Assembly: GCF_042660675.1 (NCBI RefSeq)
Contig: NZ_JBHSUL010000008.1
Location: 1 to 25,290, forward strand
DNA from: Marinilactibacillus sp042660675
Lineage (GTDB): Bacteria > Bacillota > Bacilli > Lactobacillales > Carnobacteriaceae_A
Direction of reading: 5' to 3'
DNA: 25,290 nt
The position numbers and the translations under genes are program-made. The notes below the pieces were generated by a model. It saw only the letters and a list, made by a program, of their open reading frames with translations. It ran no database searches and had not been told where the DNA came from. Positions 1 to 6,478 of the stretch are shown one piece after another (positions within the stretch are counted from its first letter, which is position 1; every line of letters begins with the position of its first letter).

Positions 1-81
1 GATGATCAGGTAGATAGGCTGGAAGTGGAAGTACAGTGATGTATGGAGCGGACCAGTACTAATCGATCGAGGACTTAACCA
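1..81 (+). rRNA. 23S ribosomal RNA, 3' end (partial)
   Basis: The window opens inside the last ~80 bases of a 23S rRNA gene. The conserved tail with GGACCAGTACTAATCGATCG followed by AGGACTTAACCA is the typical Firmicutes 23S 3' end. The gene begins upstream of the window. The exact 3' end is estimated to within a few bases. A spacer of about 108 bases separates it from 5S rRNA. Confidence 0.93.
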
Positions 82-189
82 CAAAACGGGGTTAAGAGTA
101 TGAAAGTGTTGGATCAAAACATGTGCGTGAACAGTCAACTATCTAGTTTTCAGAGAACGGAGTTCTCTTTTAAAAAGAAAAAGAGTCAT

Positions 190-308
190 TGTGCGGTAAT
201 GATGGCGGGAAGGATCCACCTGTTCCCATTCCGAACACAGCCGTTAAGCTTCCCAGCGCCGAGGATAGTGAGGGGTTTCCCCTTGTGAAAGCAGGACGTT
301 GCCGTGCA
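190..308 (+). rRNA. 5S ribosomal RNA
   Basis: The core CACCTGTTCCCATTCCGAAC, the AGCGCCGA segment and the GGGGTTTCCCC stem-loop are 5S hallmarks. The ends were set by pairing TGTGCGGTAA at 190-199 with TTGCCGTGCA at 299-308, a ten-pair terminal helix with three G-U pairs, giving about 119 nt. It lies in the order 23S-5S-tRNA, as usual in low-GC Gram-positive rRNA operons. Confidence 0.95.
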
Positions 309-341
309 GTTCTTTTTTTTTATCTAATACCATTTTTTGAT

Positions 342-414
342 TCCGCAATAGCTCAGTTGGTAGAGCGCGCGACTGTTAATCGCGTTGTCGCAGGTTCGAG
401 CCCTGCTTGCGGAG
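342..414 (+). tRNA. tRNA-Asn (GTT)
   Basis: The cloverleaf folds fully: acceptor TCCGCAA pairs with TTGCGGA, D arm GCTC...GAGC, anticodon stem CGCGA/TCGCG with loop CTGTTAA (anticodon GTT at 375-377), and T arm GCAGG-TTCGAGC-CCTGC. The discriminator base is G414. No CCA is encoded, so CCA must be added after transcription. It is the first tRNA after 5S in the rRNA operon. Confidence 0.96.
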
Positions 415-436
415 TTTTTATTTGCAAAAAATATCA

Positions 437-509
437 GCCGCTTTAGCTCAGTAGGTAGAGCGCATCCATGGTAAGGATGAGGTCGCCGGTTCGAATCCGG
501 CAAGTGGCT
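437..509 (+). tRNA. tRNA-Thr (GGT)
   Basis: Acceptor GCCGCTT pairs with AAGTGGC (one G-U pair). The anticodon stem CATCC/GGATG encloses loop ATGGTAA with anticodon GGT at 470-472, and the T arm is GCCGG-TTCGAAT-CCGGC. The discriminator is T and there is no encoded CCA. It is the last gene of the rRNA operon, directly before the terminator. A second Thr isoacceptor (CGT) lies at 6061-6133. Confidence 0.96.
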
Positions 510-515
510 TTTATG

Positions 516-545
516 AGACAACGTCCTTGGGCGTTGTCTTTTTTT
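516..545 (+). terminator. Rho-independent terminator of the rRNA/tRNA operon
   Basis: AGACAACGTCC and GGGCGTTGTCT form an 11-bp stem around a TT turn (516-539), followed by a run of T to 545. It sits 6 bases after tRNA-Thr. Confidence 0.9.
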
Positions 546-973
546 GATGAGCCCGGTATGAGAGACAACAAGGAATAGTTGAACTTACAGAAGTCAGTTC
601 TTTCTATAGTATTATAGAGGTGATTTAAGGATAGTTAAAAGAAGGGAAAGACGTTGATTGGATAACTGTTACAAAAGAGAATAACTGTACGGATCTGTAC
701 GTACGAAGGTGTGAGAAGTCGCGTTCGTCACCCCCACCTACTTGATTCTTTTTAATTAGAAATCAGCATAAAAGTTAGATTAAATCACTACCACCTAATT
801 GTTAAATTTATGTTTAATCGGTCTAAGGTCTAATGTCAATAAGAACAGGTTTTGGTATACTATCTACTGACCAGAAGTTTATCGGAATAAGAGTTAAAAA
901 ATGAAAGCATCTCTTTAAGGTCAGAAAGAAATAATAGTAGTATTTGAAAGATATTAAAGGGAAATAGAGGTAA
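546..973. other. Intergenic region without a recognisable gene
   Basis: About 430 bases between the rRNA operon terminator and the glycosyltransferase gene. Reading both strands I find only short open stretches without convincing ribosome-binding sites. A modest hairpin is possible at 711-731 (GTGAGAA with TTC-G-TCAC). The only supported element is the promoter at 833-861. The rest could be remnant sequence or a long 5' leader; I see nothing diagnostic. Confidence 0.5.
833..861 (+). promoter_or_regulatory. Probable promoter of the glycosyltransferase/YbhN unit
   Basis: An extended -10 element, TGG followed by TATACT (856-861), lies 17 bases after ATGTCA (833-838), a weak -35. Transcripts would carry a leader of roughly 110 bases before the start codon at 977. 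Confidence 0.45.
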
Positions 974-976
974 ATG

Positions 977-1999
977 ATGATTAGACTAAATATGCTGTCG
1001 TCAGCAGAAAAAGTTAAGGGCCAAGGCGTTGGCTCAGCTTATAGAGAATTTATCAACCTACTGAATAAGGATGATTCAAATACATATGAATTAACAGTTA
1101 ATAAAAATATAAAAGCCGATATTACACATTACCATACAGTGGATTTTTGGTTTTATCTATCTACATTCTCCAGAAAAAAAAGAGGAATAAGAGTAGGTCA
1201 TGTCCACTTTTTACCGGAAACATTGGAAGGTAGTTTACAGCTACCTTTTCTCATAAAGAAGATTTTCAATAGATACCTTCTCTCATTTTATAAAAGAATG
1301 GATAAACTGGTGGTCGTCAATCCCGCTTTTATTCCTAAATTAGAAGCGCATGGAATCAAGAAGGAAAAAGTAACGTATATTCCAAACTTTGTAGCAAAAG
1401 AAGTTTTCTACCCGATGAATATTCAAGAAAAACTGGCTACTAGAGAAACCTTGAGTATACCGAAAGACACGTTTGTGGTGATGGGAGCCGGACAAATCCA
1501 GCATCGTAAAGGGATACTAGATTTTATTGCAGTCTCAAAGCAACTCCCTCAGGTTCAATTTATCTGGGTGGGAGGCTTTTCGTTTGGGAAAATGACTGCA
1601 GGATACGAAGAATTGAAAAAGATTTTTGATCATCCGCCGAAGAATGTCTACTTTACAGGTATTATTGATCGCGCTTCAATGAATGATTACTATAATGTAT
1701 CCAATTTATTATTTATGCCTTCTTATAATGAACTGTTTCCAATGACCATTTTGGAGGCTATGAGTAGTGGTCTTCCTATTTTAACTAGAGATTTAGAGTT
1801 ATACGAGGCAATATTAGAAGGATACTATATTAAGGGACAGACAGTAACTGAATTTGCGGCCTCTATTGAGCAATTAAGGGTAAACCAAGATCATTACCAG
1901 GATACAAAAGGAAAAGCGCGTAAGGGAGCACAATATTACTCTGAAGACCGACTTTGGAATATATGGAAGGACTATTATCATGAAATCTATAGGCATTGA
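977..1999 (+). CDS. GT4-family glycosyltransferase (LafB/CpoA-like glycolipid synthase candidate)
   Basis: A 340-residue GT-B fold glycosyltransferase, predicted cytoplasmic and peripheral to the membrane. The N-terminal GQGVGSAYREF (residues 16-26) matches the acceptor-side loop I associate with diglucosyl/galactosylglucosyl-diacylglycerol synthases of lactic acid bacteria. The C-terminal half carries the nucleotide-sugar site with the EX7E motif (E252 and E260 in NELFPMTILEAMSSGLP). Length is normal for the LafB/CpoA group. Start: ATG at 977 has GAGG about 6 bases upstream; the adjacent ATG at 974 is too close to it. The gene overlaps the next by 20 bases, indicating translational coupling. 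The partner first-step synthase (LafA type) is not next door, so the exact lipid substrate is inferred. Class call is firm; substrate is not. Confidence 0.85.
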   Translation: MIRLNMLSSAEKVKGQGVGSAYREFINLLNKDDSNTYELTVNKNIKADITHYHTVDFWFYLSTFSRKKRGIRVGHVHFLPETLEGSLQLPFLIKKIFNRYLLSFYKRMDKLVVVNPAFIPKLEAHGIKKEKVTYIPNFVAKEVFYPMNIQEKLATRETLSIPKDTFVVMGAGQIQHRKGILDFIAVSKQLPQVQFIWVGGFSFGKMTAGYEELKKIFDHPPKNVYFTGIIDRASMNDYYNVSNLLFMPSYNELFPMTILEAMSSGLPILTRDLELYEAILEGYYIKGQTVTEFAASIEQLRVNQDHYQDTKGKARKGAQYYSEDRLWNIWKDYYHEIYRH

Positions 2000-3029
2000 A
2001 TTAAAGAAAAATAAGCTGATAAGCTTGTTATTAGTTCTTGGGGTCAGCGTTGGTTATATCATATTTCATTTTAGAGATATTGATGTACATGCTGCGGTAA
2101 AGAATCTACGACAAGTAGAAGTTAGATGGTTACTCATAGGCATGCTCATTATGTGTGCTTACTGGTTTTTAGAAGCTATGGTACTTCGAAGAATCACTAG
2201 AAAAGTGGATAGTCCTCAAACTGTTTGGGAGTCTGTCAAAATTACAATGATCGGACAGTTCTTCAACACCATTACACCATTTGCTAGTGGAGGACAACCC
2301 GCTCAATTATTTCTGATGAAAAAAAATGGGATATCTGTTGGTGTAGGCAGTTCAATTCTGCTAATAAAGTTTATCATTTTTCAATCTATGCTCGTTTTAA
2401 GTTCGTTCATTGTGTTAGTCTTCGGTTTTGGTTATTTACAAAATAATCCCATTCCTAAATTGAGTCTTTTGATTGTGATTGGATTTGTTTTAAATACAGT
2501 CGTGATCATTACGCTTGTAACAATCGCAAAAAGTAAACGAGTCGCCTTTTTTATTGCACATTCAGCATTGAAGCCAGTATCTTTCTTTGTTAAAAAAGAA
2601 CGATACGAGCTATGGAAATTAAAATTGGATCGTAAACTCCTTTCATTTCATGAGGAAAGCAATCGAATGAGTTTTGATTTAAAGTTGTTATTCCAGTGTA
2701 GTCTATTGACGCTAGCACAACTGAGTTTGTTTTTAAGTATTCCATTTTTCATTATACAAGGGCTAGGCATTGAAAACGTTAATTTATTTCAAGTTATTGC
2801 CTTTCATGCATTTATTATGATGTTTTCCTCATTGGTTCCTATACCAGGAGGGAGCGGCGGAGCTGAGTATAGTTTTTCTTTGTTATTTGGTCTGATTCTT
2901 CAACCAACTATATTGATACTTTGTCTGATATTCTGGCGCATTATCACATATTATAGTTGTTTGATCTTTGGCGCTTTTTTCTTTTTTGCTAAAAGAGGTG
3001 AAGTCAACGCAAATACTCTTGAACAATAA
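1980..3029 (+). CDS. YbhN/UPF0104 (LPG-synthase TM domain) membrane protein
   Basis: A 349-residue integral membrane protein with about eight hydrophobic segments (first at residues 12-29). It carries the two family signatures: TPFASGGQPAQ at 99-109 and PIPGGSGGAEYSF at 287-299. This family matches the flippase-like half of MprF but lacks the catalytic synthase domain. Members are often encoded beside glycolipid glycosyltransferases, and here the start lies inside the preceding GT4 gene. GGAAGG at 1965-1970 is a good ribosome-binding site for the ATG at 1980. I infer a role in moving or handling the glycolipid made by its partner; transport has not been shown by anything in the sequence. A strong terminator follows. 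Confidence 0.88.
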   Translation: MKSIGIELKKNKLISLLLVLGVSVGYIIFHFRDIDVHAAVKNLRQVEVRWLLIGMLIMCAYWFLEAMVLRRITRKVDSPQTVWESVKITMIGQFFNTITPFASGGQPAQLFLMKKNGISVGVGSSILLIKFIIFQSMLVLSSFIVLVFGFGYLQNNPIPKLSLLIVIGFVLNTVVIITLVTIAKSKRVAFFIAHSALKPVSFFVKKERYELWKLKLDRKLLSFHEESNRMSFDLKLLFQCSLLTLAQLSLFLSIPFFIIQGLGIENVNLFQVIAFHAFIMMFSSLVPIPGGSGGAEYSFSLLFGLILQPTILILCLIFWRIITYYSCLIFGAFFFFAKRGEVNANTLEQ

Positions 3030-3040
3030 TAAATTCCTCG

Positions 3041-3089
3041 CTAGAAATACAGACGACGTAAGTGAGTGTCTGTATTTCTAGTTTTTTTT
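3041..3089 (+). terminator. Strong intrinsic terminator after the YbhN gene
   Basis: A perfect 14-bp inverted repeat, CTAGAAATACAGAC at 3041-3054 with GTCTGTATTTCTAG at 3068-3081, is followed by eight T. It ends the glycosyltransferase/YbhN unit. Confidence 0.93.
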
Positions 3090-3117
3090 ATTAGTTCGAT
3101 TATGATAGAATTCTTAC

Positions 3118-3147
3118 TTACGAAATGAGAATCTTTCAGGGTACAAT
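3118..3147 (+). promoter_or_regulatory. Possible promoter of the DUF2798 gene
   Basis: TACAAT (3142-3147) is a good -10. The best -35 is TTACGA (3118-3123) with an 18-base spacer, a poor match. A promoter must lie between the upstream terminator and the ATG at 3179, and this is the best candidate. Confidence 0.35.
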
Positions 3148-3178
3148 AGCTGGAGCGATTAAATAGATAGGAGAATAT

Positions 3179-3643
3179 ATGCCGAATACGAAAAAAGAAA
3201 GTTTATATTTTGGTTCAATTATGTGCTTTGGAATGGTATTATTTATGACCATATACAATCTATACTTAAATGGGATGATTGGACACCTTAGTTTTTTAGA
3301 AGGAATGGGAGATTTTGTAATTGGATTCTCAATTGCACTCACACTAGATTTGTTCCTGGTAGGTCCAAACGCAAAAAAAATAGCGTTGAAACTTACGGAA
3401 AATACTGAGAACCCAATTTTTAAAGTGATTGGGATATCTGTGTGTATGGTTGTAGGGATGGCCTTTTTTATGTCTATATATGGACTAATTTCTACGTATA
3501 TTCATACAAATAAAGCTACCGGGTCTATCCTGCTTGATTATATGTTTATTTATGGAAAAAACTTAATAGTCGCTTTACCACTGCAATTAATTATAATGGG
3601 CCCATTAGTGCGATTTGTTTTTATAAAATTCATTAAAGAGTGA
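3179..3643 (+). CDS. DUF2798 family small membrane protein
   Basis: A 154-residue protein made of two similar halves, each with two predicted membrane spans. Each half ends a helix with a GP-containing motif: VGPNAKKIA near residues 61-69 and MGPLVRFVF near 140-148. This internal duplication is typical of DUF2798, whose biochemical role is unknown to me. TAGGAG at 3168-3173 serves the ATG at 3179. It is flanked by terminators on both sides, so it is transcribed alone. No catalytic residues are apparent. Confidence 0.82.
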   Translation: MPNTKKESLYFGSIMCFGMVLFMTIYNLYLNGMIGHLSFLEGMGDFVIGFSIALTLDLFLVGPNAKKIALKLTENTENPIFKVIGISVCMVVGMAFFMSIYGLISTYIHTNKATGSILLDYMFIYGKNLIVALPLQLIIMGPLVRFVFIKFIKE

Positions 3644-3687
3644 ACCTACTTCAAAAACAGGAACAAATCATTCGTAAAAAACAAAAT

Positions 3688-3741
3688 AAATAACCCGGAT
3701 ATTAACGACCTCGATAGGAGTCATTAATATCCGGGTTATTT
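3688..3741. terminator. Bidirectional terminator between convergent genes
   Basis: A perfect 18-bp inverted repeat, AAATAACCCGGATATTAA at 3688-3705 with its complement at 3724-3741. A further GAC/GTC pairing lies inside the loop. A T-rich tract follows on the minus strand, and a shorter one on the plus strand. It ends both the DUF2798 gene and the antiporter operon. Confidence 0.9.
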
Positions 3742-3762
3742 CGTTAAGGTAAAGATAGTTTT

Positions 3763-4974
3763 TTAAAAATCTGCAGCTTCTTGTACATTTGACGGGATGG
3801 TACCAATTTCGCCGGTTTTACGCAAAACGAGTTTAGTGATGACCGGTCCAGAAAATTCATAAAGCAATGTTGCACTTAAAACAACGGTTCTGATTTGATC
3901 AGCATACTCAGGTAAAATACCAGCTGAAATAGCAATCAATCCAATTCCGACACCTGCTTGAGGCAATAGCATAAATCCAAGATAGTTTCTGACGACTTTA
4001 GGGGAACGCGTTAGTAAAGCCCCAATATAAGCCCCGAAGAATTTTCCGACAACGCGGAAAACGGTATACATAATTCCAATTAAACCAACAGTTGGAATGA
4101 TATGAATATCTAACTGTGCACCAGCTAATACAAAAAATAGTATAAAGATTGGAGGTGTAATGCGATCAGAAAATTCCCCCATCTGTGGTGCATCGCTTGA
4201 AATATTCGTAAGCACAGTACCAGTCATCATAGCGGAGAGTAACTCTGAAACGCCAAGTCCAACCGAAATACTACTAGACAAAAATACAAAAGCAATCAGC
4301 AAACCAAGCTTTTGCCCAGATGTTTTTGTATATTTCAAAGGATACTTCATAGCGAAACCAACAGAAGCACCTATAGCTAGCGCAATAAAGACGCTTAAAA
4401 TCGGTTGGAGAATTGAAGATAGAACATTGATACTTTCACCGGAGGTGTTCACCAATATTCTAACCGCAGTAGAACAAAAACCAAACAAAATGAGCGCAGT
4501 GGCATCATCTAGAGCTGCTACACTTTTGAGCATTTCAGATACTGGTCCTTTTGCGCGATACTCTTTCATAACGAGTAAAATTGAAGTGGGTGCTGTTGCT
4601 GCAGCGATTGCTCCCATAATCAGAGAAAATGCTGTATCACTCCCTATGAGCATCAAGGAGCCAGCCACTAGTACCGCTGCTAGTGTAGATTCAATGGCAG
4701 CAATAATCAGTGGAGTTAAACCAACTCTTCTCAAATAACTTGCCTTGAATGATAATCCGATGGTAAAAGATATAAAAGCTAATGCAATTTCAGATATAAT
4801 CTCCATATTGTCAAGAACTGTCTCGGGCATAATATGGAAAAATGATGGACCAATCAACAAGCCACCGAAAATATAGCCTGTAACGGTTGGTAATTTGATC
4901 ATAGCGGCTACGCGACCGAATAAAGACCCTACAAGTAACATCAGGGCCACGTAAAACATAGTATTGAATTCCAA
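3763..4974 (-). CDS. Cation/proton antiporter, CPA2 (NapA/Kef-type) family
   Basis: A 403-residue transporter with about 12-13 predicted membrane spans, probably exchanging Na+ or K+ for H+. The paired aspartates in VAALDD (D156, D157) sit where NapA-type electrogenic exchangers carry their ion-binding Asp pair, and the unwound-helix motif ATAPTS is at residues 126-131. It has no C-terminal RCK/TrkA-N domain, so it is the membrane core only; the regulator may be the PII-like protein encoded just upstream (31-base gap). The chosen start is TTG at 4974, preceded by a purine-rich AGGAAGGAAGAGAG. An ATG five codons later (4959) lacks a good ribosome-binding site. Ion specificity cannot be read from sequence. 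Confidence 0.9.
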   Translation of the reverse strand: MEFNTMFYVALMLLVGSLFGRVAAMIKLPTVTGYIFGGLLIGPSFFHIMPETVLDNMEIISEIALAFISFTIGLSFKASYLRRVGLTPLIIAAIESTLAAVLVAGSLMLIGSDTAFSLIMGAIAAATAPTSILLVMKEYRAKGPVSEMLKSVAALDDATALILFGFCSTAVRILVNTSGESINVLSSILQPILSVFIALAIGASVGFAMKYPLKYTKTSGQKLGLLIAFVFLSSSISVGLGVSELLSAMMTGTVLTNISSDAPQMGEFSDRITPPIFILFFVLAGAQLDIHIIPTVGLIGIMYTVFRVVGKFFGAYIGALLTRSPKVVRNYLGFMLLPQAGVGIGLIAISAGILPEYADQIRTVVLSATLLYEFSGPVITKLVLRKTGEIGTIPSNVQEAADF

Positions 4975-5005
4975 TTTAATCTCTCTTCCTTCCTAGCAAA
5001 GTATG

Positions 5006-5362
5006 TTAATGAAAGCCTTCAGTGAATAAAGTCGGTATGGCAAACAGTACGCCAGTATCCGGATCTGATAGATCTCCGATAACATCTTTAACAACAGTAC
5101 GTATCGTTTCAATTTGTGACTCGTCTACGATCGTAAAAATCATCTTATTCTCTGAATGATCAGATGTAATAAACGGACGCAAAGTAGAAAGGATTCGAGT
5201 GTTTTCAAGTGTAGATAATTGTTGTGCCATACCTACAGAGTTTAATACTGTAGCCGAATCAATACCTGCAGTTGTAAACTCTAAAAGCAACTCATCTAAT
5301 AGCTCTGTTTTGTTTAATATCATGATGACTAGTATCTTGTGATCTTTAGAAATTTCGGACAT
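5006..5362 (-). CDS. PII-like small signalling protein (candidate antiporter regulator)
   Basis: A 118-residue soluble protein with a ferredoxin-like alternation of strands and helices: a strand at 9-16 (KILVIMIL), a helix at 18-32, and a C-terminal GVLFAIP at 104-110 that recalls the end of PII and PII-like trimers. A T-loop is not obvious. The open frame extends to an ATG at 5428, but the true start is the ATG at 5362: AAAGGAGGAG lies just upstream, and the promoter -10 at 5415-5420 puts transcription initiation downstream of 5428. It is the first gene of an operon with a CPA2 antiporter, so I infer that it senses a nucleotide or metabolite and gates the transporter. The family call is moderate because it rests on length, fold pattern and C-terminal motif. 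Confidence 0.7.
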   Translation of the reverse strand: MSEISKDHKILVIMILNKTELLDELLLEFTTAGIDSATVLNSVGMAQQLSTLENTRILSTLRPFITSDHSENKMIFTIVDESQIETIRTVVKDVIGDLSDPDTGVLFAIPTLFTEGFH

Positions 5363-5414
5363 AAAAATGTCTCCTCCTTTGGGAAATAACGTTCTTTGGC
5401 GCTCTAGCATTATT

Positions 5415-5442
5415 AGTTTACTCCTCATTTTTTAGATGTCAA
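5415..5442 (-). promoter_or_regulatory. Promoter of the PII-like/antiporter operon
   Basis: On the minus strand TTGACA (5442-5437) is followed after 16 bases by TAAACT (5420-5415). The consensus -35 and a fair -10 predict initiation near 5408, leaving a leader of about 45 bases before the ATG at 5362. Confidence 0.75.
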
Positions 5443-5590
5443 ATGATTTATGAATGTTTTCAGAAAAAAATTGATTTAAAGCGGTTTTATTGACGATTTG
5501 GACATCTTTTCACTTATAAAAGGTAAGATAGAAGTAAATACATTTAAAATATGCTAACATTAATTCCATAATGATTTAGGAGGTAGAAAA

Positions 5591-5866
5591 ATGGAATTTA
5601 CAAAAGGCGAAAATCGATTTTACAAAGAAGAAGATGAAAAATTGCTTGCGGAAATCACTTTTGTTCCTAATGATAACGTCGTTGCAATAGATCATACATT
5701 CGTAGATCCTTCTTTAAGAGGTCAGGGAATAGCAGAACAATTGGTAGATACAGTAGTGGAAGATATGGAGAAACAAGGAAAGAAAATTAAGGCGATTTGT
5801 CCGTATGTAGTTGAACTATTTAAGAGAAAATCTGACAAATACAAGACAATCAATATAGATGCATAA
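5591..5866 (+). CDS. Small GNAT-like N-acetyltransferase (YjdJ/Acetyltransf_CG type)
   Basis: A 91-residue minimal GNAT protein. The acetyl-CoA pyrophosphate loop is RGQGIA at 43-48 and the downstream CPYV (C70) is the feature that names the Acetyltransf_CG subgroup. The length is complete for this subgroup, which has only the core of the fold. Substrate is unknown; members are often annotated as predicted acetyltransferases without a known target. AGGAGG lies 8 bases upstream of the ATG at 5591. It is divergent from the PII-like/antiporter operon and just upstream of a tRNA cluster. No clear terminator follows, so transcripts may run into the tRNA genes. Confidence 0.85.
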   Translation: MEFTKGENRFYKEEDEKLLAEITFVPNDNVVAIDHTFVDPSLRGQGIAEQLVDTVVEDMEKQGKKIKAICPYVVELFKRKSDKYKTINIDA

Positions 5867-5891
5867 AATTTAAAAAAAATTCTATATACTG

Positions 5892-5920
5892 TTGACAAAA
5901 GGGGTATTTCATAATACAAT
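5892..5920 (+). promoter_or_regulatory. Strong promoter of the tRNA cluster
   Basis: TTGACA (5892-5897), a 17-base spacer and TACAAT (5915-5920) form a near-consensus sigma-A promoter. Initiation near 5927 would lie about 27 bases before tRNA-Glu, as expected for a stable RNA operon. Confidence 0.88.
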
Positions 5921-5953
5921 ATATCTTGTGTTAAAAAAAGCACGAGATAGAAT

Positions 5954-6025
5954 GGCCCCTTGGTCAAGCGGTTAAGACACCGCCCTTTCACGGCGGTAAC
6001 ACGGGTTCGAATCCCGTAGGGGTCA
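5954..6025 (+). tRNA. tRNA-Glu (TTC)
   Basis: Acceptor GGCCCCT pairs with AGGGGTC (one G-U pair). The anticodon stem CCGCC/GGCGG encloses CTTTCAC with anticodon TTC at 5987-5989, and the T arm is ACGGG-TTCGAAT-CCCGT. Discriminator A6025; no CCA encoded. It is the first gene of a four-tRNA cluster. Confidence 0.96.
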
Positions 6026-6060
6026 TGTTGGAAATGTGTTTAAGAAATATTTACTTTTGA

Positions 6061-6133
6061 GCCGGCTTAGCTCAGTAGGTAGAGCAACTGAATCGTAATC
6101 AGTGGGTCGAGGGTTCAATTCCTTTAGCCGGCA
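6061..6133 (+). tRNA. tRNA-Thr (CGT)
   Basis: Acceptor GCCGGCT pairs with AGCCGGC. The anticodon stem ACTGA/TCAGT encloses loop ATCGTAA with anticodon CGT at 6094-6096, reading ACG. The T arm GAGGG/CCTTT contains two G-U pairs, weaker than usual. Discriminator A; no CCA encoded. Confidence 0.93.
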
Positions 6134-6164
6134 TTCAGGTAAAGCATTTTTTCTAATGTATTTT

Positions 6165-6245
6165 GGAGGGATAGCGAAGTGGCTAAACGCGGCGGACTGT
6201 AAATCCGCTCCTTCGGGTTCGTAGGTTCGAATCCTACTCCCTCCA
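6165..6245 (+). tRNA. tRNA-Tyr (GTA)
   Basis: An 81-base class II tRNA: acceptor GGAGGGA with TCCCTCC, anticodon stem GCGGA/TCCGC with GTA at 6199-6201, a long variable arm around 6206-6220, and T arm GTAGG-TTCGAAT-CCTAC. Discriminator A; no CCA encoded. Confidence 0.95.
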
Positions 6246-6250
6246 TTTTT

Positions 6251-6323
6251 TGGGCTATAGCCAAGCGGTAAGGCAGCGGGTTTTGATCCCGTCATTCCCC
6301 AGGTTCGAATCCTGGTAGCCCAG
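6251..6323 (+). tRNA. tRNA-Gln (TTG)
   Basis: Acceptor TGGGCTA pairs with TAGCCCA. The anticodon stem GCGGG/CCCGT encloses TTTTGAT with anticodon TTG at 6283-6285, and the T arm is CCAGG-TTCGAAT-CCTGG. Discriminator G; no CCA encoded. It lies 5 bases after tRNA-Tyr and ends the cluster. Confidence 0.95.
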
Positions 6324-6331
6324 TATTTTAA

Positions 6332-6368
6332 AAGCTAGGTAGCAGCTTCTGCTATCTGGCTTTTTTTT
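6332..6368 (+). terminator. Terminator of the tRNA cluster
   Basis: AAGCTAGGTAGCAG at 6332-6345 pairs with CTGCTATCTGGCTT at 6349-6362 (two G-U pairs) around a 3-base loop, running into eight T. Confidence 0.9.
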
Positions 6369-6433
6369 ATGACTTTCTTCAAAGATTAAATGTAACAAAT
6401 TTCGCTTAAATGAACAATAAAATGGCTTAATTA

Positions 6434-6442
6434 TGATATACT
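6434..6442 (+). promoter_or_regulatory. Probable extended -10 promoter of the cdaA operon
   Basis: TGA followed by TATACT (6437-6442) is a good extended -10. The upstream TGAACA at 6411-6416 is 20 bases away, too far for a normal -35. It is the only convincing element between the tRNA terminator and cdaA. Confidence 0.5.
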
Positions 6443-6478
6443 TGTTTCGTGCATGTTTAGAATTAGGAGGTGACTTTC

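Noticed and set aside
189..521. Open frames over 5S rRNA, tRNA-Asn and tRNA-Thr
   Set aside because: These frames read through structural RNA genes and are typical false predictions.
3041..3741. The inverted repeats around the DUF2798 gene as ends of a mobile element
   Set aside because: The two repeats differ in sequence, each has a T-run, and the gene is not a transposase; they are ordinary terminators.
4160..4738. A 192-codon open frame on the plus strand
   Set aside because: It lies wholly antisense to the cation/proton antiporter gene, has no ribosome-binding site, and its product lacks any recognisable pattern; it is a shadow of the coding strand.
6023..6295. A 90-codon minus-strand open frame
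   Set aside because: It runs across the tRNA-Thr, -Tyr and -Gln genes, which fold fully and explain the sequence.
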